Below, in pieces: positions 41,655-51,400 of a stretch of 64,000 nucleotides of DNA. The notes below the pieces were generated by a model. The model saw nothing but the letters and a program-made list of their open reading frames with translations. It had not been told where the DNA came from and did no database searches. Positions within the stretch are counted from its first letter, which is position 1; every line of letters begins with the position of its first letter. The DNA is from Ignavibacteriales bacterium (GTDB lineage Bacteria; Bacteroidota; Ignavibacteria; Tepidaquicellales; Tepidaquicellaceae): the NCBI GenBank assembly GCA_020635255.1, contig JACKAC010000001.1, positions 124,001 to 188,000 on the forward strand, in the 5' to 3' direction. Both the position numbers and the translations under genes were made by a program.

Positions 41655-41788
41655 AGTGTTGGTTTTAATTTATGTAATATTAACAAAATAATTGCATTCT
41701 TTAAACTACGAAATGAGATTGGGATTGGCAGTGTTTTGGAATTGAAATAAAGTTAGGTATTCACAATATTGTACGTCTATTATTTAGG

Positions 41789-41861
41789 GGACAGGTAGCT
41801 CAGTTGGTAGAGCAACGGCCTGAAAAGCCGTGTGTCGCCGGTTCGATTCCGGCCCTGTCCA
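41789..41861 (+). tRNA. tRNA-Phe (GAA)
   Basis: The full cloverleaf is readable. The acceptor GGACAGG pairs with CCTGTCC; the D arm is GCTC-AGTTGGTA-GAGC. The anticodon arm is ACGGC-CTGAAAA-GCCGT with anticodon GAA, the variable loop is five nt, and the T arm is GCCGG-TTCGATT-CCGGC. The discriminator is A, and CCA is not encoded (CGA follows). Both arms pair fully. Confidence 0.97.
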
Positions 41862-41888
41862 CGAAAGCGGTATGAAATTATTCTTTAT

Positions 41889-41920
41889 AACCCGGTGTAT
41901 TCTGGCAGCTCCGGGTTTTA
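41889..41920 (+). terminator. Probable terminator after tRNA-Phe
   Basis: AACCCGG (41889-41895) pairs with CCGGGTT (41911-41917), followed by TTA-rich sequence, 28 nt past the tRNA. Confidence 0.6.
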
Positions 41921-41977
41921 TTAATCTCCAAACATTGCGAAAAGCAATGTTTTAAACAAAAGTTAATTCAAATGAAA

Positions 41978-42994
41978 TCACATCGAACTAACAATCCCCC
42001 TTACCCCTACCCATAAATATGCCTTTGTAGATATCTGACTGTCACATACATCTATCTTTATATGGCTGATCTCACGCTTCAAATACAATGGAATTGAAAG
42101 TATAGGAATAAACTCTGTCGAAGTTCCCACCCATTCATTTAATGCGTTATATTGTTCAGCGTTACACAACCCTTTTGATAAAAGATTTTGGTAAAAATTG
42201 TCATAATCACGCCTTACTCCATCACGGTTTGAACCAAACTCTAATCCAATTCGTTTTCCGAGTTTATCAGAAAAGTCAAGATTCAACGAAACCAAACTAT
42301 GATTGTCAGAAGTAGAAATTAATTCTTTCAGTAAATCAAAATTACCGGTCCAATTGAGTTGACGTAAAAACTCGACAATATTTTCAGTATTCATCTCAAC
42401 ACACAGTCTTAAAATTATAGGATCACGTGAAAATAAAATCCCTATATGTCGAACTCTTCCTAAACTGTTAAAAGCAGACAATGCATTTTTGAATGCGCTT
42501 ATATCAATTTGGAGAAAATTATACTTGCTAAAAATTAGTTCTAAAGCATCAGCTGTTTCAAAAATATTTGAATAGTTATATTCTTTTTTATAGCTTACGA
42601 AAATAGAAGGTAATTTTGAAGAGTCTATACCAGAGGTCGAACCATCATATTCTAACCATATTGCATGAATTGATTGATTACTCTGAATCAAAGAATCCAA
42701 ATCTTTTACTATACTAGTTAAAATAGTACTATTTGGAAACATTCCATTACTAAAAGAATTCAACCAGCTTTTAAATTGGAAATTAGTGCCTTCGTACTTT
42801 GCAAAACATAATGCTATATCAACTTGTTCTATCCTTGGCAGAATCCTACATTCTAGAACTATAGAAGATGCCGATCCTTGAATCTTATCAACTCCACTTA
42901 TTATTTGTTTTAATGAATCTTTAGATAATAGTGCTGGATTACAATATGGTAAAACAAGATTTAATATTTCTCGACTTGAAATAAATGGAAACAT
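41978..42994 (-). CDS. AT-rich hypothetical protein, second gene of a two-gene module
   Basis: A 338-aa soluble protein, not recognised with certainty. It is Ser/Asn/Leu-rich with predicted alternating strands and helices. The C-terminal third (LDFSDKLGKRIGLEFGSNRDG, LLSKGLCNAEQYNALNEW, ISHIKIDVCDSQISTKAYLWVGVRG) recalls, from memory, proteins found beside ribosomally made peptide genes in cyanobacteria; this is weak. No signal peptide or membrane segment is seen. It begins 41 nt after the stop of the gene at 43036 and is AT-rich like it. It ends close to the 3' side of tRNA-Phe, which is a common integration point, but no duplicated tRNA end was found. Confidence 0.68.
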   Translation of the reverse strand: MFPFISSREILNLVLPYCNPALLSKDSLKQIISGVDKIQGSASSIVLECRILPRIEQVDIALCFAKYEGTNFQFKSWLNSFSNGMFPNSTILTSIVKDLDSLIQSNQSIHAIWLEYDGSTSGIDSSKLPSIFVSYKKEYNYSNIFETADALELIFSKYNFLQIDISAFKNALSAFNSLGRVRHIGILFSRDPIILRLCVEMNTENIVEFLRQLNWTGNFDLLKELISTSDNHSLVSLNLDFSDKLGKRIGLEFGSNRDGVRRDYDNFYQNLLSKGLCNAEQYNALNEWVGTSTEFIPILSIPLYLKREISHIKIDVCDSQISTKAYLWVGVRGIVSSM

Positions 42995-43035
42995 AGAGCA
43001 ATAAACCTTTTTAAGTATAAATTACTCAAATAATT

Positions 43036-43545
43036 TTAATTCCAACATTGCTTTTCTTGGTAATTAAAAAACCAGCATACATTAACCAATCCACCAAATG
43101 CAGATTTCATACAATCTACTGTATAGTCAAATATTTCACCTTCATAAATGCCAATCAATTCATCTGTAATAACTTTATGATGAAGATAGTCGCCATAAAC
43201 ATTCTTGCATAAATCATAATATCGAACTGAATCTAAAATGAGCACTTGCCAAACTGCATCTACACTTGAAGCTGGAGTCAAAGGATATTTAGCATCAGGG
43301 AAAAGTAATTTAAGAGCAAAAAATCTTTTGAATTCCCTAATTAATGCTGGGACAAGATGTTCTTTAAATTGCGCTCCAAACTCTGGTCTTCTAACACATG
43401 ATCGAGCAATCATCTCCTCCCTCTCCATGTCAAATGAATCGAGAATTTCAAGTTTTTGTTTAACATCAGCAGATGTTTTAAAAGTTGGAAGTAGCCCTAA
43501 GGGTCCAAGTCCTAGTTGGTCATAATCAAAATTTTTAGTTTTCAT
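43036..43545 (-). CDS. GRDP-like (VDxxW...ILD...LHH) hypothetical protein
   Basis: A 169-aa protein. The central region SSVDAVWQVLILDSVRYYDLCKNVYGDYLHH matches the pattern VDxxWHxHILDTxxYxxDCxxxFGxFLHH of glycine-rich domain-containing-like proteins, but here the first usual His of WHxH is Gln. The function of that family is unknown. The N-terminus (GLGPLGLLPTF) has no signal peptide. The C-terminus has several Cys (DC, VC, QC). It is the first gene of a two-gene, AT-rich, minus-strand module with the gene at 41978. Metal binding through the His/Cys residues is possible. Confidence 0.7.
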   Translation of the reverse strand: MKTKNFDYDQLGLGPLGLLPTFKTSADVKQKLEILDSFDMEREEMIARSCVRRPEFGAQFKEHLVPALIREFKRFFALKLLFPDAKYPLTPASSVDAVWQVLILDSVRYYDLCKNVYGDYLHHKVITDELIGIYEGEIFDYTVDCMKSAFGGLVNVCWFFNYQEKQCWN

Positions 43546-43780
43546 GAATTATATGTTTTAGTTAATATACAAAAGTTTCAGTTATTAGAGTAATGACGTA
43601 GTTAGAAAGCTATAGTAAATATACATTTTTTTTAATAAAAATTTTGTTTTTTTTTAAGTTAATAAAAATTTGTTTTTGGACAATATATATTTTGTGGAAC
43701 TATTGATGATATTTTAACAGTTTAGGGATATGTGACGGATATCATTGCAATCTCAATCCAAATGCGGTAATTTTGTATAT

Positions 43781-44251
43781 ATGGCGGAATTCATAAGAAA
43801 ATACAGGCGTTTATTCGCGGTCATGAGTATATCCGTTGCGGCGGTATTTATGCTGACGACGGTATCGATAGCGTATACGTCTATTTTCTGTAAGATGAAC
43901 AAGACATCAGAGAAACGGGTAGTAAAGAGCTGCTGTCATCCCGAAGGAAAGGAAATCGAGGTTAAGTCAGAGAATAACGACTGTACGATGTACGTCACCA
44001 AGAACGGACCAAATCTGACAAGGGAGAGGCACAAATGCTGCTGCAGTATCTCCAAAACCGACACTCCATTGACACCAAGTTCATCCGCGACTCAAACGAA
44101 TTTAACCCACACAAAGATACAACAAGGAACATTAGTAAGCATACTTTCTAATCCTACAAATAATAATTCTTCAATTTATACTTCAACCGGGGACAGAGCT
44201 CCGACACAAGGGCGAAGTATATTCATTTTAGTCTCCAATTTCCGAATTTAG
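43781..44251 (+). CDS. Exported Cys-rich protein at the head of the metal-efflux cluster
   Basis: A 156-aa protein started at the ATG at 43781; a TTG at 43745 is less likely. One N-terminal membrane or signal segment (residues about 10-32) is followed by clustered cysteines, SCCHPEG and KCCCSI, and a Ser/Thr/Asn-rich tail. The pattern suits a periplasmic metal-binding protein, consistent with the efflux genes downstream. No known family is recognised. It is oriented with, and 88 nt ahead of, the YHS protein. It may bind copper or silver, which is inferred from context. Confidence 0.65.
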   Translation: MAEFIRKYRRLFAVMSISVAAVFMLTTVSIAYTSIFCKMNKTSEKRVVKSCCHPEGKEIEVKSENNDCTMYVTKNGPNLTRERHKCCCSISKTDTPLTPSSSATQTNLTHTKIQQGTLVSILSNPTNNNSSIYTSTGDRAPTQGRSIFILVSNFRI

Positions 44252-44280
44252 ATTTATCACACCTGCACAATTATGGTTCT

Positions 44281-44299
44281 CATAGTCAGGACCACTATG
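44281..44299. promoter_or_regulatory. Possible operator: CATAGT-N7-ACTATG inverted repeat
   Basis: A short symmetric element between the Cys-rich gene and the YHS gene, 41 nt before the latter's ATG. A regulator-binding role is a guess. Confidence 0.35.
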
Positions 44300-44339
44300 C
44301 ATATTTTCTTTTATAAAATTTTAAAAATTAATTACAATA

Positions 44340-44879
44340 ATGAAAAATCTATTTTTATCAGTCATAGCTGCGATAGCGATCTTTGCAATTTACAATACAA
44401 TTTCCTACGGATCAGTTCAGGATGATCCAAAAAACATGAAGGACTGTTCATGCTCTTCATGCGACATGAAATCAGACGACTGTAACAGCTGTACAGGTTC
44501 AGGATGTGACATGACGATGAGTGAGTTTAAGAAAGAGCCTATGAAACAAAGCTCAGGAATAAGCGGTGATTCACTCGAATCAACAAGCGCAGGAGTATGC
44601 CCGGTTAGCGGTGAGCCACTCGGAGACAACAGTATCTCATATACATATCTCGGAAAGGAGTATAAATTTTGCTGTGAAGGATGCGTCGGAAAATTCAAAA
44701 AAGAACCGATGGATTACACGGAAGATCTTCAATGCCCGGTAATGGGCGGCGCGGCTAAGAAGGATGTCAGTACAGTGTACGATGGTGTGAAATATTATTT
44801 TTGCTGTAAGGGATGCGACAAGGAATTCATGGAGAATCCAGAGAAATTCATGAACGGAAACAATAGCGAAGAAAAATAA
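44340..44879 (+). CDS. Exported tandem YHS-domain protein
   Basis: A 179-aa protein with a signal peptide (MKNLFLSVIAAIAIFAIYN). A Cys-rich segment follows (SCSSCDMKSDDCNSC), then two YHS domains. The first is VCPVSGEPLG to YKFCCEGCVGKF (about 90-125) and the second is CPVMGG to YYFCCKGCDKEF (about 132-168). YHS domains bind metals such as copper in efflux systems. It precedes an HMA lipoprotein by 20 nt and belongs to the same unit as the cus-like genes. It probably acts in the periplasm as a metal donor or scavenger. Confidence 0.82.
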   Translation: MKNLFLSVIAAIAIFAIYNTISYGSVQDDPKNMKDCSCSSCDMKSDDCNSCTGSGCDMTMSEFKKEPMKQSSGISGDSLESTSAGVCPVSGEPLGDNSISYTYLGKEYKFCCEGCVGKFKKEPMDYTEDLQCPVMGGAAKKDVSTVYDGVKYYFCCKGCDKEFMENPEKFMNGNNSEEK

Positions 44880-44899
44880 AAATCTTAATGGAGAGAACA

Positions 44900-45346
44900 A
44901 TGAAAAACTTAAAATTATTAATACCGGTACTGGTGTTTGCGGTGGGAGTATTTTTAGCAGGATGCAGTAAGACACAGGAAAATACAGACGCAACCAATAA
45001 GGACGGAAACACAGAAACAACAACGCAAACGAGTAACGATAATATGATGGAAGGTGAGACAGTGATGATAAACCTTCCTTCGATGCAGTGCAACACATGT
45101 AAGAAAACGATAACAACTGCAGTAAAAGAAGTTGACGGCGTAAAGGACGTCGATGTAAGTGTAAAGGATAAGACAGTGAAAGTGGTTTTCGATAAGTCAA
45201 AGACAGACCTGTCGAAAATAGAATCGTCCATTACAGGCGCAGGATATGACGCAAATGATAAGAAAGCGGATAAAGAAGCATATGACAAGCTGGATGATTG
45301 CTGTAAAGTTCCTGCAGATCAGAAAGACAAAGATATGCACATGTAA
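44900..45346 (+). CDS. HMA-domain lipoprotein
   Basis: A 148-aa lipoprotein. The start at 44900 (MKNLKLL) is set by GGAGAG 5 nt upstream; a longer ATG form at 44888 lacks this. The lipobox is FLAGC (about residue 21). A heavy-metal-associated domain spans about 55-125, with MQCNTC replacing the usual MxCxxC loop, and VDGVKDVDVSV and VVFDKSKT strands. The C-terminal tail adds a CC pair and MHM. It binds Cu(I)-like ions at the outer or inner membrane surface; it is part of the efflux unit. Confidence 0.85.
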   Translation: MKNLKLLIPVLVFAVGVFLAGCSKTQENTDATNKDGNTETTTQTSNDNMMEGETVMINLPSMQCNTCKKTITTAVKEVDGVKDVDVSVKDKTVKVVFDKSKTDLSKIESSITGAGYDANDKKADKEAYDKLDDCCKVPADQKDKDMHM

Positions 45347-45359
45347 AATGTGAGATATT

Positions 45360-45755
45360 TTGAGAGACACGTTAAAAAAATATCGCAATTTATTATTAAT
45401 ACTGCTGGTAATTACCGTTAATTCAAATTACGCGGTAACAGTCGGATTGTGTGCAATGGGCATGGATCATAATGACAAATGCTGTTGCACACATTCGACA
45501 CCCGGCAATGAAAATAAAGAAACGGCTTTTACAAAACCCGACTGCTGTGCCGAGGTAACGACTGAATTTTCAAACAAAGCAGATTTCGAGTCGGTCAAAA
45601 GGCTTGAAGTAAACGAGATCGTATCTCTTTTTCCGCTTAATGTGTTTGAAGATCATTTCGGCAAAGAATTTTCCAAATCCATTTACGTACCACACAGGAT
45701 AGAATTTCCTCCGGGTGAGGACATACCCATAAAACACTCCTCATTACTTATCTAA
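45360..45755 (+). CDS. Small exported Cys-rich protein
   Basis: A 131-aa protein with a TTG start at 45360, since no usable ATG precedes the hydrophobic segment. A signal or membrane segment (about 10-30) is followed by KCCCTHS and DCCAEVT, two Cys clusters, and an acidic/aromatic tail ending HSSLLI. It resembles the Cys-rich protein at 43781 in layout. No family is recognised. Its position, 71 nt before the TolC-like gene, points to metal handling. Confidence 0.55.
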   Translation: MRDTLKKYRNLLLILLVITVNSNYAVTVGLCAMGMDHNDKCCCTHSTPGNENKETAFTKPDCCAEVTTEFSNKADFESVKRLEVNEIVSLFPLNVFEDHFGKEFSKSIYVPHRIEFPPGEDIPIKHSSLLI

Positions 45756-45825
45756 AATAGGTTTCATTTTGTAAAGCGTGTCTCCAGGGGCGCGATATAT
45801 TTTATTCTTTTAAACGAATAAAAAG

Positions 45826-47094
45826 ATGAAATCTATAATAACAATATTAAATATAATTCTGCTAACAGCAGGCATATCATACGGACAGAGCGACAGCGTG
45901 TTTGTTCCCCACGGGCTGAACGACCTTATAGAGTCGGCAGTAGTGAGGAATTCCGAACTCAGCCCGGTAGAATACAAACGAAGGGTAGAGCTAACGAAGA
46001 AGACCCAGGTGAGCATGCAGCCTGCTCCTAACCTCGAGCTTATGACAGATCTGATACCGGTAGATCTGGAGGGACGGCCGAGGTACAAAGTAATATTGTC
46101 GCAAGGGATAGTCTTGTCCGACAAGCTGGGAGAGAGTGAAAAACTTGTCGAGGCGAGCGCGAAGGACCAGGAAATAACAAAGGACGTAATAAGATTACAG
46201 CTTACAAGAGATATAAAGCTGAATTATTTCAGGCTCTACCTGACGGAGAAAATGCTGGAGTATAATGAGGAGTATGCAGAGATATTACAAAGTGTGATAA
46301 AGTCACAGGAGATAAATTACTCGGTAGGCAAGGGTGTCCAGAACCACATATTGAAGAGCAATAATGAGCTTCAAAAACTGGAGCTGGAGAGAATGGACCT
46401 CGAGTCAATGCGGAGGGTATATATAAATAACCTGGAAGTGCTTTCTAACACGACTCTGGACACATCATTCAGTACTCAAAACGTGAACCTTATTCTTATA
46501 TTGAAAGCTCAGATGCCTGACACGACGGAGCTGATAGCGGATATGCTGACCAACAATCCGGAATTTAAGCTGATAGACAATAAGATATTAAAGAATAAAA
46601 TACAAAAGAATCTGGCGGGGACCGAAAGGACTCCCGACCTCATGATAACAGGCGGGTACAGCTATAACGCTCAAATGTATAAAAGTTTTATAATGGTCGG
46701 GCTGGGGATATCGCTTCCCTTTGTGCCGTGGAACAGCAAGCGCATCGATGCAAAAGTAGAGGAGACGGAGCTATTAGATAAGCAATACCTGGAGGAGTAT
46801 AAGACCACCTCGCAATATCTCATCAAAGACATGAGGAACAGCCTGGAAAAAATCAGAACGTCTTCCGAAAGGTTAGAATATATAAAGAACGTTCTTTTGC
46901 CGCAGACGGACCAGACATTTAAGTCGAGCCTGCAGGCATACGTCAGCGCGACGGACGATTTTCTGAACCTGCTGGACTCGTACAGGTCATTGCGGGAAGC
47001 AAACCTGATGCTATTGGAGGAGCAGGCTGATTATTTAATGCAGGTGAGTGATCTAGAATTCATAATTGGCAAGCAGATATTCAAAATCAATTAA
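45826..47094 (+). CDS. TolC/CusC-like outer membrane efflux protein
   Basis: A 422-aa outer-membrane factor with a signal peptide (ending SYGQS, about residue 23). Two long helical repeats typical of TolC proteins follow: LNDLIESAVVRNSEL and DIKLNYFRLYLTEKML, then their second copies in LTNNPEFKLIDNKIL and the following helices. It forms the exit channel for the CusB/CusA-like pump encoded next. It is 12 nt ahead of the cusB-like gene. Sequence identity to a specific Cus member is not claimed. Confidence 0.85.
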   Translation: MKSIITILNIILLTAGISYGQSDSVFVPHGLNDLIESAVVRNSELSPVEYKRRVELTKKTQVSMQPAPNLELMTDLIPVDLEGRPRYKVILSQGIVLSDKLGESEKLVEASAKDQEITKDVIRLQLTRDIKLNYFRLYLTEKMLEYNEEYAEILQSVIKSQEINYSVGKGVQNHILKSNNELQKLELERMDLESMRRVYINNLEVLSNTTLDTSFSTQNVNLILILKAQMPDTTELIADMLTNNPEFKLIDNKILKNKIQKNLAGTERTPDLMITGGYSYNAQMYKSFIMVGLGISLPFVPWNSKRIDAKVEETELLDKQYLEEYKTTSQYLIKDMRNSLEKIRTSSERLEYIKNVLLPQTDQTFKSSLQAYVSATDDFLNLLDSYRSLREANLMLLEEQADYLMQVSDLEFIIGKQIFKIN

Positions 47095-47106
47095 GGGCAG
47101 AGTAAA

Positions 47107-48456
47107 ATGAAAAACAAAATAATAATAGGCTTAATAATAATAGCGGTATTAACGGGCGGTGTGCTGGCATACCAGTTTTATTTTAGGCACCTGCTCGAAA
47201 GGAAAGAGCAGGTCACCGGAGAGCTGTATATATGCCCGATGCACCCTCAGATACAGGAAGACCATCCGGGTGTCTGTCCAATTTGCAATATGGAGCTTGT
47301 ATTAAAGGGTAGCGGTGAAACTATGAAAGGCATGGAAGAATATGGAGATGATGCAAATCACGAGCTTGGCGAGATAAAGCTTTCGCCCTCGGAAGTTGTG
47401 CTTGCCAACGTTCAGACCACAGTCGCAAAATATGGGGATTTCGATTTTTCATTACAGGCAGACGGAGTTGTAAGGGCGAGAGATGATGCTTACAGGCAGA
47501 TATCATCTCCGGTAGCAGGAAAGATAATGAGGCAGTATATAGATTACGAAGGTCAGTGGGTGGGCAAAGGACAGAGGGCATTCGAGATATATTCGCCGGA
47601 GCTCGTTGCTACGCAAAAGGAATATATACTTGCCTATAAGAATATGATGAATGTAAAAAATTCGGAATACACGAGAGTATATGAGAACGCAAAATCGATA
47701 GTGGATGCAACGAAGGAGAGATTGAAATTATGGTTCATTACCGACAGGCAGATAGTGGAGCTGGAGGAATCCGGTCAGGTAAGGAACTCGCTGACATATT
47801 ACGCGGATTATTCGGGAGTAGTAACGAAGAAGTATGTGAACGAAGGAAGCTGGGTAACAGAAGGAATGACGATAGCGGACGTGGTAAATCTTGGTTCAGT
47901 ATGGGTGGTTGCAAACGTTTATGAAAATGAGCTGGGAAGTGTACGGGTTGGGCAGTATGTGAATATCTCCCTTAGCGGGTATTCTGACCAAACGATTCGG
48001 GGAAGGATCGATTACATAAATCCATTTATAAACCCGGAAACTAGAACAGCCGAGGTGAGGGTCACAACTTCAAATCCCAATATGATGATGAAGCCGGGGA
48101 TGTTCGTGAGAGTCGGGATTGAGACGAATAAGACATCAAGATATATAGTAGTGCCAAGGAATGCGGTATTGAGGACAGGAAAGGAAGACATTGTCTATAT
48201 AAAGAAGGGTGATAATGTATTTGCTCCGAGGAAAGTGGTGATAGGAGGGGAAAGAGACAGAAGCTATTTGATTAGTTCAGGAATAAATGAGGGGGACGTG
48301 ATAGTTACCAGCGCGGGATTTTTGCTCGACAGTGAGAGCAGGATCAGGACAGGGAATATGGACAGTCATGATCACGGCAACATGGATATGAATGGAAACG
48401 AGCCGAAGATAAACAAGGACCAGGACGCGATGAAAGACATGGAAAACAAGCGTTAA
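47107..48456 (+). CDS. cusB: CusB-like periplasmic adaptor with heavy-metal-binding domain
   Basis: A 449-aa membrane fusion protein. An N-terminal anchor (IIIGLIIIAVLTGG) is followed by a zinc-ribbon-like metal domain (about 41-68, YICPMHPQI with Cys43, then CPICNMEL with Cys57 and Cys60), typical of Cu/Ag adaptor proteins. Lipoyl/barrel-sandwich and beta-barrel regions follow (DGVVRARDDAYRQIS, GKIMRQYIDYEGQWV, YADYSGVVTKKYVNEGSWV). A His/Met-rich tail ends the protein (SHDHGNMDMNGNE). It links the CusA-like pump to the outer-membrane factor. It is 12 nt before cusA. Confidence 0.88.
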   Translation: MKNKIIIGLIIIAVLTGGVLAYQFYFRHLLERKEQVTGELYICPMHPQIQEDHPGVCPICNMELVLKGSGETMKGMEEYGDDANHELGEIKLSPSEVVLANVQTTVAKYGDFDFSLQADGVVRARDDAYRQISSPVAGKIMRQYIDYEGQWVGKGQRAFEIYSPELVATQKEYILAYKNMMNVKNSEYTRVYENAKSIVDATKERLKLWFITDRQIVELEESGQVRNSLTYYADYSGVVTKKYVNEGSWVTEGMTIADVVNLGSVWVVANVYENELGSVRVGQYVNISLSGYSDQTIRGRIDYINPFINPETRTAEVRVTTSNPNMMMKPGMFVRVGIETNKTSRYIVVPRNAVLRTGKEDIVYIKKGDNVFAPRKVVIGGERDRSYLISSGINEGDVIVTSAGFLLDSESRIRTGNMDSHDHGNMDMNGNEPKINKDQDAMKDMENKR

Positions 48457-48467
48457 GGGGAAAAGAG

Positions 48468-51400
48468 ATGATAGAAAAAATTATAGATTTTTCGGTAAAG
48501 AACAGGTTTGTGGTAGGTGTTTTGTATCTCGGCATAATTGGGTATGGAGTTTACTGTATGATACATACGCCCGTGGATGCAATTCCCGATCTTTCGGATA
48601 ACCAGGTAATAGTGTGGACGGAGTGGAAAGGAAGGAGCCCCCAAGTAATCGAAGACCAGGTTACCTACCCACTTACAACGAGCCTGCAAGGGATGCCAAA
48701 GGTCAAGGCAGTGAGAAGCCAGTCGATGTTTGGAATGAGTTTTATATATGTGATATTCGATGATGATGCCGATATATACTGGGCAAGAAGCAGGGTGCTG
48801 GAGAAGCTTAACCAGGTGCAGGGATCTCTGCCCGAAGGGGTGACGCCTGTGCTGGGTCCGGATGGAACGGGAGTAGGACACATATTCTGGTATCATCTCA
48901 GCAGTGAAAAGTATGACCTTGGAGAGCTGAGAGCGATACAGGATTATTATCTGAAGCTGGGTCTGCAATCGGTAGAGGGTGTGGCGGAGGTAGCGTCGGT
49001 GGGAGGCTTTGTAAAGCAATATCAAATAGACGTCGATCCGAACAGGCTGAACGCATACGGATTGTCTATCTCGGACGTTAAGAACGCGGTAATGATGAGT
49101 AACAGGGATGTTGGTGGCAGGAATATCGAATCATCCGATATGGAATATTTTGTAAGAGGGCTGGGGTATATTAATAATGTGGAAGACATCGAGAGCATAA
49201 CAATAAGAGCAAGCAAAGACGGAGTTCCGGTAAGAGTGAAAGACATCGCAACAGTACAGGTAGGAGCAGACATACGCCGGGGACTGCTGGACCTTAACGG
49301 TGAGGGAGAGGTGGTTGGAGGAATCGTTGTTATGAGGTACGGCGAGAATCCGCAGGTAGTGATAGACAGGGTGAAGGAGAAGCTTACCGAGCTGGAGAAG
49401 GGACTGCCAGAGGGAATAAAAATCGAAGTTTCGTATGACAGGAGCGACCTGATTTCAAAAGCTATCAATACATTAAAGTATGCAATAGTAGAGGAAGCGA
49501 TAATCGTCAGCCTTGTTGTGATGGTGTTCCTGTTCCACTTCAGGAGCGCGGTGAGGATATTGATAGAGATACCTGTCGCAATATTAATCTCGTTTATATT
49601 GATGAAGCAATTTGGAATAACATCCAACATAATGAGCCTGGGAGGTCTCATTATCTCGATCGGTGTGATGGTGGACGCTTCAATTGTAATGGTGGAAAAC
49701 GCTTACAGGAATTTCCACCAAGCACAGTTATTAGGCGGAGATGTGAATTATATAGAGATAGCGGCGAAATCTGCCAAACAGGTTGGACGGGCGATATTCT
49801 TCTCGGAGGCGATAATTGTAGTATCGTTTCTGCCTGTATTCATGCTTCAGGGACAGGAGGGAAAGCTGTTTCATCCGCTTGCATGGACAAAGACCTTTGC
49901 TATTGCGGGTTCAGCACTAATCACTATCACACTGGTTCCTATGCTGATGACCTTCTTTATGAGGGGAAAGTTTTACAGTGAGGATAAGAATCCTGTATCG
50001 AATTTCTTCGTGAAGCTTTACGCACCGTTATTGAGGTTTGCTTTGAAATACAGGAAGTCGGTATTGGCGGTGAACGTACTGGCGCTTTTGGTAACAATTC
50101 CCATAATAATGAATACGGGAAGTGAGTTCATGCCGCCGCTGGATGAAGGAAGCATTTTGTTCATGCCGACAACATTCCCGAACGTGTCGATAACGGAAGC
50201 AAAGAGGATCATGCAGGTACAGGATAAGATAATAAAGAGTGTGCCGGAGGTGGAGCGGGTACTAGGTAAGGTCGGCAGGGCTGATACTCCCACGGATCCT
50301 GCCCCGGTAAGTATGATAGAGTCCATTATCATATTGAAAGACAGATCGGAATGGAGAAAAGGAATTACTAAGAAGGATATCATTGCGGAGCTTAACTCAA
50401 AGCTTTCAATACCCGGAGTCAGTAACGGATGGACACAGCCGATAATAAACAGGATAAATATGCTTTCGACAGGTGTGAGGACAGACCTGGGGATAAAGAT
50501 ATTTGGTGACAATCTAGATACTCTGGAGAGACTGGCAATAGAAATCGAGAAGCTTGTCAAACCGATACCCGGTGCGGCGGATGTATTTGCGGAGCGGGTT
50601 CAAGGCGGTACATATATCGACATAGATATAAAGAGGGACGCGATAGCGAGATACGGGCTTAACGTCGAGGACGTGCAGGATGTTATAGAGATAGCAATCG
50701 GTGGTGAGAACATAACAACGAAGATCGACGGAAGAAGGCGCTTCCCGATAAGGGTGAGGTATATGAAGGATTATAGATTTGATGTAGAAGCGTTGAAGGA
50801 TGTTTACGTTAATGCACCCCTAAACACAATGGGTACGATGCCGGATGACAGCAAGACGGTAAATCTCGGAGGGATCAATATATCAGGCAGGCAGATACCT
50901 CTTGGAGAAATAGCGGATATAAAAATCGTACCGGGACCGCCAATGATATCGTCAGAGGACGGCAGGCTGAGGTCGATCGTTTTTCTAAATGTAAGAGACA
51001 GGGATATGGGCGGATTTGTAAATGAAGCGAAGGAGGTGATGGATAAGAATCTGAAACTGCCTCCGGGATATTATTATACATGGAGCGGACAATGGGAGAA
51101 CCAGATAAGAGCAAAGGAAAGGTTATCGGTAATTCTCCCGGTAGTGTTCGTCATTATATTTGTGATGCTTTACTTTACGTTTGAGAATTTTCTCGAGGCG
51201 TCGCTGGTAATGCTGTCAGTTCCGTTTGCATTGATAGGGGGAGTGTATTTTATGGCGATACTTGGGCTTAATTTTTCGGTAGCGATCTGGGTAGGGTTCA
51301 TCGCGCTTTACGGTGTAGCTGTAGAAACAGGTGTGGTGATGGTAATATATCTGCATGAGGCTCTGGACAAGAAATTGATAGAGAAAAAGGGCAATTTATC

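Noticed and set aside
41862..43780. Genomic island integrated at tRNA-Phe
   Set aside because: No duplicated tRNA 3' end was found up to 43780 and no integrase is present.
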